Positions 30,224 through 38,936 of a DNA stretch of 64,000 nucleotides are shown here, one piece after another. The notes beneath the pieces are model-generated. The model was given only the letters and a program-made list of their open reading frames with translations. It had not been told where the DNA came from and searched no databases. Source of the DNA: Microbacterium proteolyticum (GTDB lineage Bacteria > Actinomycetota > Actinomycetes > Actinomycetales > Microbacteriaceae); the NCBI RefSeq assembly GCF_030818075.1, contig NZ_JAUSZZ010000001.1, positions 2,604,001 to 2,668,000 of the forward strand, read 5' to 3'. Numbering within the stretch: the first letter of the stretch is position 1; every line of letters starts with the position of its first letter. Position numbers and translations under genes: made by a program.

Positions 30224-33200
30224 GCGGTGCCTCCGATGCGGGCGACGGCGACGGTGACCGCTCCGACGTTCGCGTAGGTCTTGGCGGCGATCTGCGTCTC
30301 GTACTCGGCGGGCAGGGCCGCGCCGCGCTCGATGAGTCGGCCCTGCGGACCGGCCAGCACGACCGCCTCCGCCAAGGTCTCGGATGCCACGCCCGCGACC
30401 TCGAACGCCTGGGCCACGGCCTGCGCGTCGGCGTCTTCGACGAACGTCAGCGACAGGAAGATGCGGTCGCTCACGTCGAAGCCGGCGGCCTTGCGGGTGT
30501 CCTGGATGCCGCGGACCATGTCGCGCGCCAGGCCCTCGGCCTCGAGTTCGGGCGTGGTGACGGTGTCGAGCAGCACGAAGCCGCCGCTCGACAGCACGGC
30601 CAGCGCCTCGCCTTCGGGGCGACCGGCGGTCTCGACGACGAGGTCGTACTCGGCGGGCTCCAGCGGGATGCCACCGGCGACGACGCGACCGTCGACCTCG
30701 CTCCAATCGCCCTCACGGGCGGCCTTGATGGCCTGCTGCACCTGCTTGCCCAGGCGCGGGCCCGCGGCGCGGGCGTTCACCGAGAGGCGGTGGGTGATGC
30801 CGTACTCCCCCGCCGTGCCGTCCTGCAGAGCCACCTGCTCGATCGTCTTGACGTTGAGCTCCTCGCGCAGGATGTCGTCGAACTGCGCCAGGCCCGCGGC
30901 GTCCGGGGTCACCACCGTCAGACGCGGCAGCGGCAGGCGCACGCGCTTTCCCTCTTTCTTGCGCAGGGCGTTGGCGACGCTCGAGACGTCACGGACCGTG
31001 TCCATCGCGGTACGGATGTCTTCGGCAGCCGGGAACACCGAGGCGTCGGGCCAGTCCTCGAGGTGCACGCTGCGACCGCCCGTGAGGCCCTGCCACACGC
31101 GCTCGGAGACGAGCGGGATGAGCGGGGCGGCGACGCGGGTGAGCGTCTCGAGCACGGTGTAGAGCGTGTCGAAGGCCTCGCGGCTGGTGGGATCGTCGGT
31201 CACGCCCACCCAGAAGCGGTCGCGCGAACGGCGGATGTACCAGTTGGTCAGCACCTCGGCGAAGTCGCGCAGGCGCTCGGCCGCGGTCGTGGAGTCGAGG
31301 CCCTCGAGGTCGGCGGCGACGCCCTTCACGAGGTCACCCGTCAGCGCGAGGATGTACCGGTCGAGCACATCGGTGGAGTCGGTGCGCCATTCGGCGACAT
31401 AGCCGTCCGGGCCGGAGGCTTCGACAGGCTCAGCCACCGGCGCTGCGGAGGTCCCTGAGCTCGTCGAAGGGACCGGGACCCCCGGGAGCCCGGGGCCGGA
31501 GGCTTCGACAGGCTCAGCCACCGGCGCGGGCTCAGCCGCCGGCGCTGATGCGTTCGCGTAGGTCGCGAAGAAGTACCACGCGTTCCACAGCGGCAGCAGG
31601 AACTCGCGCACGCCGGAGCGGATGCCCTCTTCGGTCACGACGAGGTTCCCACCCCGTAGAACGCTCGAAGACATGAGGAACCACCGCATGGCATCCGAAC
31701 CGTCGCGGTCGAACACCTCACGCACGTCGGGGTAGTTGCGCAGCGACTTCGACATCTTCTGGCCGTCGTTGCCGAGCACGATGCCGTGGCACGACACGCC
31801 GGTGAAAGCGGGGCGGTCGAACAGCGCGGTCGAAAGGACGTGCATGACGTAGAACCAGCCGCGGGTCTGTCCGATGTACTCGACGATGAAGTCGGCGGGC
31901 GCGTGCTCGTCGAACCACTCGTGGTTCTCGAACGGGTAGTGCACCTGCGCGAACGGCATCGAGCCGGAGTCGAACCACACGTCGAGCACGTCCTCGATGC
32001 GGCGCATCGTGGACTGGCCCGTCGGGTCGTCGGGGTTGGGGCGCGTGAGGTCGTCGATGTAGGGGCGGTGCAGGTCGACCTCGCCGTCGGCGTTCACCGG
32101 GAGGCGGCCGAAGTCGGCCTCCATCTCGGCGAGCGAGCCGTACACGTCGACGCGCGGGTAGTTCGGGTCGTCGCTCTTCCAGACCGGGATCGGCGAACCC
32201 CAGTAGCGGTTGCGGCTGATCGACCAGTCGCGCGCGCCCTCGAGCCACTTGCCGAACTGGCCCTCCTTGACGTTCTCGGGCACCCAGGTGATCTGCTGGT
32301 TGTTCGCCAGCAGGTCGTCCTTGATGTCGGTCACGCGCACGAACCAGCTCGACACGGCCTTGTAGATGAGGGGGTTCCGGCAGCGCCAGCAGTGCGGATA
32401 CGAGTGCTCGTACGACGCCTCGCGCAGCAGCCGGCCCTCCTGCTTCAGCAGGCGGATGAGGGGGCGGTTGGCATCCAGCCACAGCTCCCCCGCGACGTCG
32501 GTCACGGCCGACAGGAACCGACCGCCGTCGTCGAGCGAGATGATCGTCGGCAGTCCCGCGGCATCCGCGAGGCGCTTGTCGTCTTCACCGTAGGCCGGGG
32601 CCTGGTGCACGATGCCGGTGCCGTCCGAGACCGTGACGTAGTCGTCGACGAGGATCTTCCAGGCGTTGCCCGTCCCCCACGTGTCGGCGTCGGCGTAGTA
32701 GTCGAAGAGGCGGTCGTACGACACGCCCTCGAGCTCGGCGCCCAGGATCGTCGTCTGCACGGCCGCGCGGGCGGCATCCGCACTCTCGTACCCCAGGTCC
32801 TTGGCGTAGTTCGGCAGCAGGTCTTCCGCCAGCAGATAGCGGTGCGCGACGGCCTCGAACGCCTCGTCGGGCGTGCCGTCGGGCGTGGTGTGCACGTCGG
32901 CGGCGCCGTTCGGGCCGCCCTCGATCACGGCGTACCGGATGCCGGGACCCACCGCGAGAGCGAGGTTCGTCGGCAGCGTCCACGGGGTCGTCGTCCAGGC
33001 CAACGCCCGGACGCCGGTGAGGCCGAGCGCCTCGGCCTTCGCGCCGACGAGCGGGAAGGTGACGGTGACCGAGGGGTCTTGTCGCATCTTGTAGACGTCG
33101 TCGTCCATGCGCAGCTCGTGCGTCGACAGAGGCGTCTCATCGCGCCAGCAGTACGGCAGCACGCGGTAGCCCTCGTACGCGAGGCCCTTGTCGTGCAGGG

Positions 33201-33789
33201 TCTTGAACGCCCACAGCACGCTCTCCATGTAGGTCGTGTCGAGCGTCTTGTAGCCGCGCTCGAAGTCGACCCAGCGGGCCTGACGCGTGACGTAGTCCTG
33301 CCACTCGCGCGTGTACTCGAGCACCGACTCGCGGGCCTTGGCGTTGAAGGTCGCAACCCCCATGCGCTCGATCTCGTCCTTCTCGGTGATCCCGAGCTGC
33401 TTCATCGCCTCGAGCTCGGCCGGCAGGCCGTGGGTGTCCCAGCCGAAGACGCGGTCGACCTTCTTGCCCCGCATGGTCTGGAAGCGCGGGAACACGTCCT
33501 TGGCATAGCCGGTGAGGAGGTGGCCGTAGTGCGGCAGGCCGTTCGCGAACGGCGGGCCGTCGTAGAACACCCATTCCTCGGCGCCCTCGCGGTTCGCGAT
33601 CGATGCGCGGAAGGTGTCGTCTTCGGCCCAGAACGCGAGCGTGTCGTTCTCGATCTGGGGGAACCGGGGGCTGGGGACGACGGATGCCGTGGACGCGGCG
33701 CCCTGCGCGGACGCCGAGGTCGCGGCATCCGGGGTCGCGTTCGACGCATCGGCGGCGGGGCCGAAGGATGAGGGGCGAGGGTAGGTCAT
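30220..33789 (-). CDS. ileS: Isoleucyl-tRNA synthetase
   Basis: Charges tRNA-Ile; 1,189 residues, large even for the actinobacterial type. A 40-residue Ala/Ser-rich leader precedes HYGH (about 88, [19 protein letters not shown]), the CP1 editing domain with [11 protein letters not shown], the KMSKS loop [11 protein letters not shown] (about 680), an anticodon-binding domain and a C-terminal domain. Residues about 756-792 are an Ala/Pro/Val-rich insert ([10 protein letters not shown] twice, with VPSTSSGT between) encoded by copies of the genome's dispersed palindrome, in frame. A T-box leader lies upstream. It is co-transcribed with folC, DUF4233 and ndk. Confidence 0.96.
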   Translation of the reverse strand: MTYPRPSSFGPAADASNATPDAATSASAQGAASTASVVPSPRFPQIENDTLAFWAEDDTFRASIANREGAEEWVFYDGPPFANGLPHYGHLLTGYAKDVFPRFQTMRGKKVDRVFGWDTHGLPAELEAMKQLGITEKDEIERMGVATFNAKARESVLEYTREWQDYVTRQARWVDFERGYKTLDTTYMESVLWAFKTLHDKGLAYEGYRVLPYCWRDETPLSTHELRMDDDVYKMRQDPSVTVTFPLVGAKAEALGLTGVRALAWTTTPWTLPTNLALAVGPGIRYAVIEGGPNGAADVHTTPDGTPDEAFEAVAHRYLLAEDLLPNYAKDLGYESADAARAAVQTTILGAELEGVSYDRLFDYYADADTWGTGNAWKILVDDYVTVSDGTGIVHQAPAYGEDDKRLADAAGLPTIISLDDGGRFLSAVTDVAGELWLDANRPLIRLLKQEGRLLREASYEHSYPHCWRCRNPLIYKAVSSWFVRVTDIKDDLLANNQQITWVPENVKEGQFGKWLEGARDWSISRNRYWGSPIPVWKSDDPNYPRVDVYGSLAEMEADFGRLPVNADGEVDLHRPYIDDLTRPNPDDPTGQSTMRRIEDVLDVWFDSGSMPFAQVHYPFENHEWFDEHAPADFIVEYIGQTRGWFYVMHVLSTALFDRPAFTGVSCHGIVLGNDGQKMSKSLRNYPDVREVFDRDGSDAMRWFLMSSSVLRGGNLVVTEEGIRSGVREFLLPLWNAWYFFATYANASAPAAEPAPVAEPVEASGPGLPGVPVPSTSSGTSAAPVAEPVEASGPDGYVAEWRTDSTDVLDRYILALTGDLVKGVAADLEGLDSTTAAERLRDFAEVLTNWYIRRSRDRFWVGVTDDPTSREAFDTLYTVLETLTRVAAPLIPLVSERVWQGLTGGRSVHLEDWPDASVFPAAEDIRTAMDTVRDVSSVANALRKKEGKRVRLPLPRLTVVTPDAAGLAQFDDILREELNVKTIEQVALQDGTAGEYGITHRLSVNARAAGPRLGKQVQQAIKAAREGDWSEVDGRVVAGGIPLEPAEYDLVVETAGRPEGEALAVLSSGGFVLLDTVTTPELEAEGLARDMVRGIQDTRKAAGFDVSDRIFLSLTFVEDADAQAVAQAFEVAGVASETLAEAVVLAGPQGRLIERGAALPAEYETQIAAKTYANVGAVTVAVARIGGTA
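31414..31522. repeat. Three palindromic repeats inside the ileS reading frame
   Basis: Copies at 31414-31438 and 31498-31522 have core GGCTTCGACAGGCTCAGCC, and one at 31450-31474 has arms GGTCCCT/AGGGACC. The two outer copies are 84 bp apart, a multiple of three, and the insert keeps the frame. It lies between the catalytic core and the anticodon-binding domain. Confidence 0.85.
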
Positions 33790-34016
33790 GTCACTCCGCG
33801 GGTCGAGGTCTGCTCGCCGGGACGATCCATGCGGACCGCGGTACCACCCTGCATTGCGCCGGACCCTTCGACGAGCTCAGGGGCCGATGCCGCTCTCACT
33901 GCGGCTGTGACGGGCCTGACCCGCGCGGTTCTACTTGTCCGGTCCCTGAGCGTGTCGAAGGGCCGGACGTTCTTCCGCGAGCTCCCCGGTGATGGCCGGA
34001 TCGGTGCTGATGACTC
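33787..34016 (-). promoter_or_regulatory. ileS: T-box riboswitch leader of ileS
   Basis: The minus strand carries AGGGTGGTACCGCGG (33836-33850), the near-invariant T-box bulge sequence, about 47 nt before the ileS start. Further upstream lies a stem-I-like region (about 33970-34016) with ATCACCGGGGAGCTCGCGGA, where ATC could be the isoleucine specifier. Actinobacterial ileS T-boxes sense uncharged tRNA-Ile and control translation initiation; the GGAG before ATG 33789 would be the sequestered site. Stem I and the T-box are pushed apart by a pair of palindromic repeats. Confidence 0.85.
33861..33964. repeat. Inverted pair of dispersed palindromes inside the T-box leader
   Basis: One copy at 33861-33885 (GGACCCTTCGACGAGCTCAG and onward) and an oppositely oriented one at 33941-33964 (GGTCCCTGAGCGTGTCGAAG and onward). 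The two can pair with each other over about 21 bp with few mismatches, looping out about 55 nt. Confidence 0.8.
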
Positions 34017-34024
34017 GATTCTAC

Positions 34025-34066
34025 GCCGTCCCGTCGACACGGCGGCTGCCATGTCGACGGGACGGC
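34025..34066. repeat. Perfect 15-bp inverted repeat upstream of the ileS leader
   Basis: GCCGTCCCGTCGACA and TGTCGACGGGACGGC flank 12 bases, between the ileS leader and the divergent transporter gene. It may be an operator, a hairpin in the leader RNA, or a mobile palindrome. Confidence 0.75.
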
Positions 34067-34120
34067 GGGAATGCGGGGCCGGGCGCGGAGGTTTCTGGAC
34101 TCGTGCCAAGATCGACTCCC

Positions 34121-35425
34121 GTGACTTCCGCTCCCCCCGCTTCCCGGTCGACCCCGACTGCGCCCGCACGCCGCGTCGCGTGGGCGTCGATGATCGGCAC
34201 CTCGCTCGAATCCTTCGACTTCTACGTCTATGCCTACTTCGCCGCGTTCTTCGTCGGCCCCCTGTTCTTCGAACCACTCGGAGAGGTCGGCTCGACCCTG
34301 GCGTCGTTCTCGACCATCGCTCTCGCCTTCGTCGTCCGCCCGATCGGAGCGGTCATCTTCGGGCACATGGGCGACCGGCTGGGTCGCCGCGCGACGCTGC
34401 TGTGGACGGTGGCCATCATGGGCGTCGCCACCGGCCTGATCGGGGTGCTGCCCACCTATGCGCAGGCCGGCTGGTTCGGGGCCGCGCTACTGCTCGTCCT
34501 GCGCATCGCCCAGGGTCTGTCGCTGGGTGGCGAGTGGGGCGGTTCGATCCTGCTGGCGACGGAGCACTCCAGCCCCGTCAAGCGCGCGTTCTACGCCGCG
34601 ATCCCCCAGCTCGGCTCGCCCGTCGGCTCGATCCTGTCCGCCGCCGTCTTCATCGCGATGACGGCGATCCTGCCGGCCGACCAGCTCGCCGAGTGGGGCT
34701 GGCGCATCCCGTTCCTGCTCGCGCTCCCGCTTCTGCTCGTCTCCTTGTACCTGCGGTGGTCCATCGACGAGACGCCCGTCTTCGAAGACGTCGTCGCCTC
34801 CGGTCGCCGTGACCGCCTGCCCGTGCTGGCGATGTTCTGCGCCCGTCCGGTCGCGGTCGTCCTCGCCATCGGTGCGGCGCTTCTCGGCATCGGGTCGTAC
34901 TCGCTGATGAACACCTACACGATCAACTATGGCGTGGCGCAACTCGGGTTCAGCTTCCAGGACCTCCTGGTCGCGACGACGATCGGTGCCCTGCTCCAGC
35001 TGGTCACGGTTCCGCTCTTCGGCGCGTGGGCCAGTCGGATCGGCTCGGCGAAGGTCGTCGCGTGGGGCGCCCTGGGCACCCTGCTCATCACGTTCCCGAT
35101 GTACTACTTGCTGCAGTTCGCGACCTTCCCGATCCTCGTCGCGACGATGATCGTCGGCGGCATCCTCCCGACGATGTCGTGGGCCGCACTCGGCGGTCTG
35201 ATGAGCGACCTCTTCCCGGACCACTTCCGCTGCTCCGCGCTGTCGCTGTCGTACGCCTTCGCCGCGACCATCTCGGGCTTCGTCCCGCTGGTGACCGCGG
35301 CCCTGGGCACGGCGACGGCCTTCGCGTGGTGGCATCCGGGTGTCGTGCTCGCCGCGCTGTCGGCGGTGACGCTCGTGGCCGCATGGGCGGCGTCGCGCCG
35401 CCGTGCCGAGGTCGCCGGAGCGTAA
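34121..35425 (+). CDS. MFS transporter of the metabolite:H+ symporter (MHS) family
   Basis: Inner-membrane transporter, 434 residues and about 12 helices. It has the MHS opening RVAWASMIGTSLESFDFYVYAYFAAFFVG, the loop FGHMGDRLGRRATLLWTV and the signature GLSLGGEWGGSILLATEHSS. It is a distant paralogue of the transporter at 11.8 kb; the substrate is not predictable. The GTG at 34121 is the best start, because upstream codons would translate the palindrome at 34025. It is monocistronic and divergent from ileS. Confidence 0.85.
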   Translation: MTSAPPASRSTPTAPARRVAWASMIGTSLESFDFYVYAYFAAFFVGPLFFEPLGEVGSTLASFSTIALAFVVRPIGAVIFGHMGDRLGRRATLLWTVAIMGVATGLIGVLPTYAQAGWFGAALLLVLRIAQGLSLGGEWGGSILLATEHSSPVKRAFYAAIPQLGSPVGSILSAAVFIAMTAILPADQLAEWGWRIPFLLALPLLLVSLYLRWSIDETPVFEDVVASGRRDRLPVLAMFCARPVAVVLAIGAALLGIGSYSLMNTYTINYGVAQLGFSFQDLLVATTIGALLQLVTVPLFGAWASRIGSAKVVAWGALGTLLITFPMYYLLQFATFPILVATMIVGGILPTMSWAALGGLMSDLFPDHFRCSALSLSYAFAATISGFVPLVTAALGTATAFAWWHPGVVLAALSAVTLVAAWAASRRRAEVAGA

Positions 35426-35562
35426 GCGGGGGCCCCACGCGCCGGGCGAAGCCTCAGCTCACTCATGTGCACCCGTTCCGTCGCAATACGGCGATGACGA
35501 CGGAGTGGCTGCGAATCGCCGAGGTCGCGCACCCCCCGCCGACGCCGCGCCGCCCCTCCCGG

Positions 35563-35568
35563 TATCGT
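35563..35568 (+). promoter_or_regulatory. valS: -10 box of valS
   Basis: TATCGT about 62 nt before the valS ATG, which has its own GAGGAG ribosome-binding site. No T-box sequence is seen in this leader. Confidence 0.35.
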
Positions 35569-35630
35569 GGATGCCATACCCATCAGGCACGCTCACACAG
35601 TGCCGCCCATATCGCTCGAGGAGTACCCCC

Positions 35631-38198
35631 ATGGCCACAATTCCCGATAAGCCCGCCCTGGAAGGCCTCGAGCAGAAGTGGGATGCCGCGTGGAACGAGC
35701 GCGGCACGTACGTGTTCGACCGCCTCCGCGCCGCCGAGGCCGGCCGTCAGGGCGTCTACTCGGTGGACACGCCGCCGCCGACGGCATCCGGGAGCCTGCA
35801 CATCGGTCACGTGTTCTCGTTCACCCACACCGACGTGAAGGTGCGCTTCGAGCGCATGCGCGGCAAGACGGTCTTCTACCCGATGGGCTGGGATGACAAC
35901 GGCCTGCCCACCGAGCGCCGCGTGCAGAACTACTACGGCGTGCGCTGCGACCCCTCGCTCCCCTACGACCCCGACTTCACCCCGCCGTTCGCGGGCGGTG
36001 ACAACAAGAGCAGCAAGGCCGCCGACCAGGTGCCCATCAGCCGCCGCAACTTCATCGAGCTGTGCGAGCGGCTGACGATCGAAGACGAGAAGCAGTTCGA
36101 AGAGCTGTTCCGCGAGCTGGGGCTCAGCGTCGACTGGACGCAGACGTACCGCACCATCTCCGACGACTCGATCCGCACGAGCCAGCTGGCGTTCCTGCGC
36201 AACATCGAGCGCGGCGAGGCCTACCAGGCGCTCGCGCCGACGCTGTGGGACGTGGACTTCCGCTCGGCGATCGCGCAGGCCGAGCTCGAAGACCGCGACC
36301 AGCCCGCCGCCTACCACCGCGTCGGCTTCGCGAAGACCGACGGTTCGGGCGACGTGTTCATCGAGACGACCCGCCCCGAGCTGCTGCCGGCGTGCGTGGC
36401 CCTGGTCGCCAACCCCGACGACGAGCGCTACCAGCCGCTGTTCGGCTCGACCGTGCGCACGCCCCTCTTCGACGTCGAGGTGCCGGTGCTCGCCCACCCG
36501 CTCGCGCAGAAGGACAAGGGGTCGGGCATCGCCATGATCTGCACCTTCGGCGACGTGACCGACATCATCTGGTGGCGCGAGCTGGACCTTCCCAACCGCA
36601 CGATCATCGGCAAGGACGGCCGCATCGTCGCCGACGCCCCCGATGTGATCGTGACGGATGCCGCGAAGGCGGCGTACGTCGAGCTCGCGGGCAAGACGGT
36701 GTTCAGCGCCAAGAAGCGCATCGTCGAGCTCCTGCAGGAGTCCGGCGCCATGGAGGGCGCCCCCAAGCCCTTCACCCACCCCGTGAAGTTCTTCGAGAAG
36801 GGCGACCGGCCGCTCGAGATCGTGTCGACGCGCCAGTGGTACATCCGCAACGGCGCACGGGATGCCGAGCTTCGCGAGCGCCTGATCTCGCTCGGTCGCG
36901 AGATGTCATGGCATCCGGATTTCATGCGCGTGCGCTTCGAGAACTGGACAAACGGCCTCACCGGCGACTGGCTCGTGTCGCGCCAGCGCTTCTTCGGCGT
37001 GCCGATCCCGGTCTGGTACGCGCTCGACGAGCACGGCGAACGCGACTACGACCGCGTGCTGACGCCCGACCTCGCCTCGCTGCCCGTGGACCCAACGACC
37101 GACGTGCCCCCGGGCTACACCGAGGACCAGCGGGGCGTTCCGGGCGGCTTCGACGCCGAGCGCGACATCCTCGACACGTGGGCGACGTCGTCGCTCACCC
37201 CGCAGCTGGCCGGCGGCTGGCAGCGCGATGAGGAACTGTGGAACCTCGTGTCGCCGTTCGACCTGCGTCCGCAGGGGCAGGACATCATCCGCACCTGGCT
37301 CTTCTCGACCATGCTGCGCAGCGCCCTCGAAGATGACCGGAGCCCCTGGTCGGATGCCGCGATCTCGGGCTTCATCGTCGACCCCGACCGCAAGAAGATG
37401 TCGAAGTCGAAGGGCAACGTCGTCACGCCCGCCGACATCCTCAAGCAGCACGGCTCGGATGCCGTGCGCTACTGGTCGGCCTCCAGCCGTCTGGGCACCG
37501 ACGCGGCGTTCGACCCGCAGAACCCGACGCAGGTGAAGATCGGCCGGCGTCTCGCGATCAAGCTGCTGAACGCCGCGAAGTTCGTGCTGTCGTTCCCCGT
37601 GCCCGAGGGCGCCGAGGTCACGCACGCGCTCGACGCGTCGATGCTCGCGACCCTGGATGCCGTCGTGCGCGACGCCACCGCCGCCTTCGAGGCGTACGAT
37701 CACGCGCGCGCGCTCGAGATCACCGAGTCGTTCTTCTGGACGTTCTGCGACGACTACCTCGAGCTGGTCAAGGAGCGCGCGTACGACCAGACCGATGTCG
37801 GGCAGGCCTCGGCGGCTCTCGCCCTGCGCACGGCGCTGTCGACGCTCGTGCGCCTGTTCGCACCCGTGCTGTCGTTCGCGGCCGAAGAGGTGTGGTCATG
37901 GTTCGAGGAGGGCTCGGTGCACACCGCCGCGTGGCCCGAGCCGCTCGGTATCCAGGGCGACCCGGCTGTGCTCACCGCCGTGAGCGAGGCGCTCATCGGC
38001 ATCCGTCGCGCCAAGACCGAGGCCAAGGCCTCGCAGAAGACGCCGGTCACCTCGCTGACCGTGTCGGGTCCCCGCGTCGAGGCTCTTCGCCTCGCCGAGG
38101 GCGACCTGCGCGCCGTCGGACGCATCGAGACGATCTCGTTCGCCCCCGCCGACACCACCACCGTCACCGACATCGTGTTCGCACCCCAGGAGGACTGA
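35631..38198 (+). CDS. valS: Valyl-tRNA synthetase
   Basis: Charges tRNA-Val; 855 residues. HIGH is intact (PPPTASGSLHIGHVFSFTHTD, about 57), followed by an editing domain containing TTRPELLPACVALVANPDD and [16 protein letters not shown] (about 588). The C-terminal coiled coil is missing or very short. This matches a class of actinobacterial ValRS with NGLPTERRVQNYYGVRCDPSLPYD after the HIGH region. ATG 35631 has GAGGAG nine bases upstream. The stop overlaps the next small gene (TGATG). Confidence 0.96.
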   Translation: MATIPDKPALEGLEQKWDAAWNERGTYVFDRLRAAEAGRQGVYSVDTPPPTASGSLHIGHVFSFTHTDVKVRFERMRGKTVFYPMGWDDNGLPTERRVQNYYGVRCDPSLPYDPDFTPPFAGGDNKSSKAADQVPISRRNFIELCERLTIEDEKQFEELFRELGLSVDWTQTYRTISDDSIRTSQLAFLRNIERGEAYQALAPTLWDVDFRSAIAQAELEDRDQPAAYHRVGFAKTDGSGDVFIETTRPELLPACVALVANPDDERYQPLFGSTVRTPLFDVEVPVLAHPLAQKDKGSGIAMICTFGDVTDIIWWRELDLPNRTIIGKDGRIVADAPDVIVTDAAKAAYVELAGKTVFSAKKRIVELLQESGAMEGAPKPFTHPVKFFEKGDRPLEIVSTRQWYIRNGARDAELRERLISLGREMSWHPDFMRVRFENWTNGLTGDWLVSRQRFFGVPIPVWYALDEHGERDYDRVLTPDLASLPVDPTTDVPPGYTEDQRGVPGGFDAERDILDTWATSSLTPQLAGGWQRDEELWNLVSPFDLRPQGQDIIRTWLFSTMLRSALEDDRSPWSDAAISGFIVDPDRKKMSKSKGNVVTPADILKQHGSDAVRYWSASSRLGTDAAFDPQNPTQVKIGRRLAIKLLNAAKFVLSFPVPEGAEVTHALDASMLATLDAVVRDATAAFEAYDHARALEITESFFWTFCDDYLELVKERAYDQTDVGQASAALALRTALSTLVRLFAPVLSFAAEEVWSWFEEGSVHTAAWPEPLGIQGDPAVLTAVSEALIGIRRAKTEAKASQKTPVTSLTVSGPRVEALRLAEGDLRAVGRIETISFAPADTTTVTDIVFAPQED

Positions 38199-38446
38199 TG
38201 CAACTCGGAACCCGTTGGACCGCCCGCGAGCTGCCGCCGAAGGCCGTTCCCGAGGCGCTGCACGCCCAGATCGCCGCGGTCGAGGCCGCCCTCACGCCCG
38301 ACGGCCTGAGCGCCCCGGCCCCGCGATGGACGCTGACGTTCCTCGAGGGTCGTCCCGTCGCCGAGCTCGACACCGGGGTCATCGTGACCCAGGATGCCGC
38401 CGGCGAGGTCGTCGTTCGCTACGACGACGACGACGAGTTCGCCTGA
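38198..38446 (+). CDS. Small protein coupled to valS
   Basis: 82-residue soluble protein (MQLGTRWTARELPPKAVPE start, VVRYDDDDEFA end). No known domain; a predicted alpha/beta fold with the central TLTFLEGRPVAELDTGVIVTQD strand region. Its ATG shares a base with the valS stop (TGATG), so translation is coupled. It is probably conserved only in close relatives. A 33-bp tandem repeat array begins about 25 bases after its stop. Confidence 0.75.
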   Translation: MQLGTRWTARELPPKAVPEALHAQIAAVEAALTPDGLSAPAPRWTLTFLEGRPVAELDTGVIVTQDAAGEVVVRYDDDDEFA

Positions 38447-38469
38447 GCCGCACGAAGACGTCGCGGGTC

Positions 38470-38811
38470 CGCCGCCCCGAGTGGCGGACCTGCGACGCGG
38501 GACGGCGGGCCGAGTGGCGGACCCGCGACGCGAGACGGCGGGCCGAGCGGCGGACCCGCGACGCGGGACCGCGAGCCGGGTGGCGGACCCGCGACGCGAG
38601 ACGGCGGGCCGAGTGGCGGACCCGCGACGCGAGACGGCGGGCCGAGTGGCGGACCCGCGACGCGAGACGGCGGGCCGAGTGGCGGACCCGCGACGCGGGA
38701 CGGCGGGCCGAGCGGCGGACCCGCGACGCGGGACGGCGGGCCGAGCGGCGGACCCGCTACGCGGGACGGCGGGCCGAGTGGCGGACCCGCGACGCGGGAC
38801 GCAGGCCGCGT
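38470..38811 (+). repeat. Tandem array of ten 33-bp units
   Basis: GTGGCGGACCCGCGACGCG and its variants recur every 33 bp at 38481, 38514, 38547, 38580 and so on to 38778. Differences between units are confined to a few positions (GTGG/GCGG, GAGAC/GGGAC). As 33 is divisible by three and the array lacks stops, it opens false reading frames on both strands. No gene is called in 38447-38936. Confidence 0.93.
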
Positions 38812-38924
38812 CCGAACCGTGCTCGGCTCTTCGCTCCGGCGGAGACGTGGGCTGCGTCGCCTGACGCGTGTCCGACCGTGGCTGTCGGACGCTCCGCGCC
38901 CGACACCGGGCGGAGACGGCGGCC

Positions 38925-38930
38925 TAGGCT
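38925..38930 (+). promoter_or_regulatory. -10 box of the M3 peptidase gene
   Basis: TAGGCT with six bases (GGGACG) to ATG 38937. Confidence 0.45.
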
Positions 38931-38936
38931 GGGACG

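Noticed and set aside
31786..33771. 661-codon plus-strand frame opposite ileS
   Set aside because: Shadow of ileS with biased composition.
38394..38864. Arg-rich repeat protein encoded by the 33-bp array
   Set aside because: Stop-free frames exist on both strands only because the period is divisible by three; no start signal or conservation.
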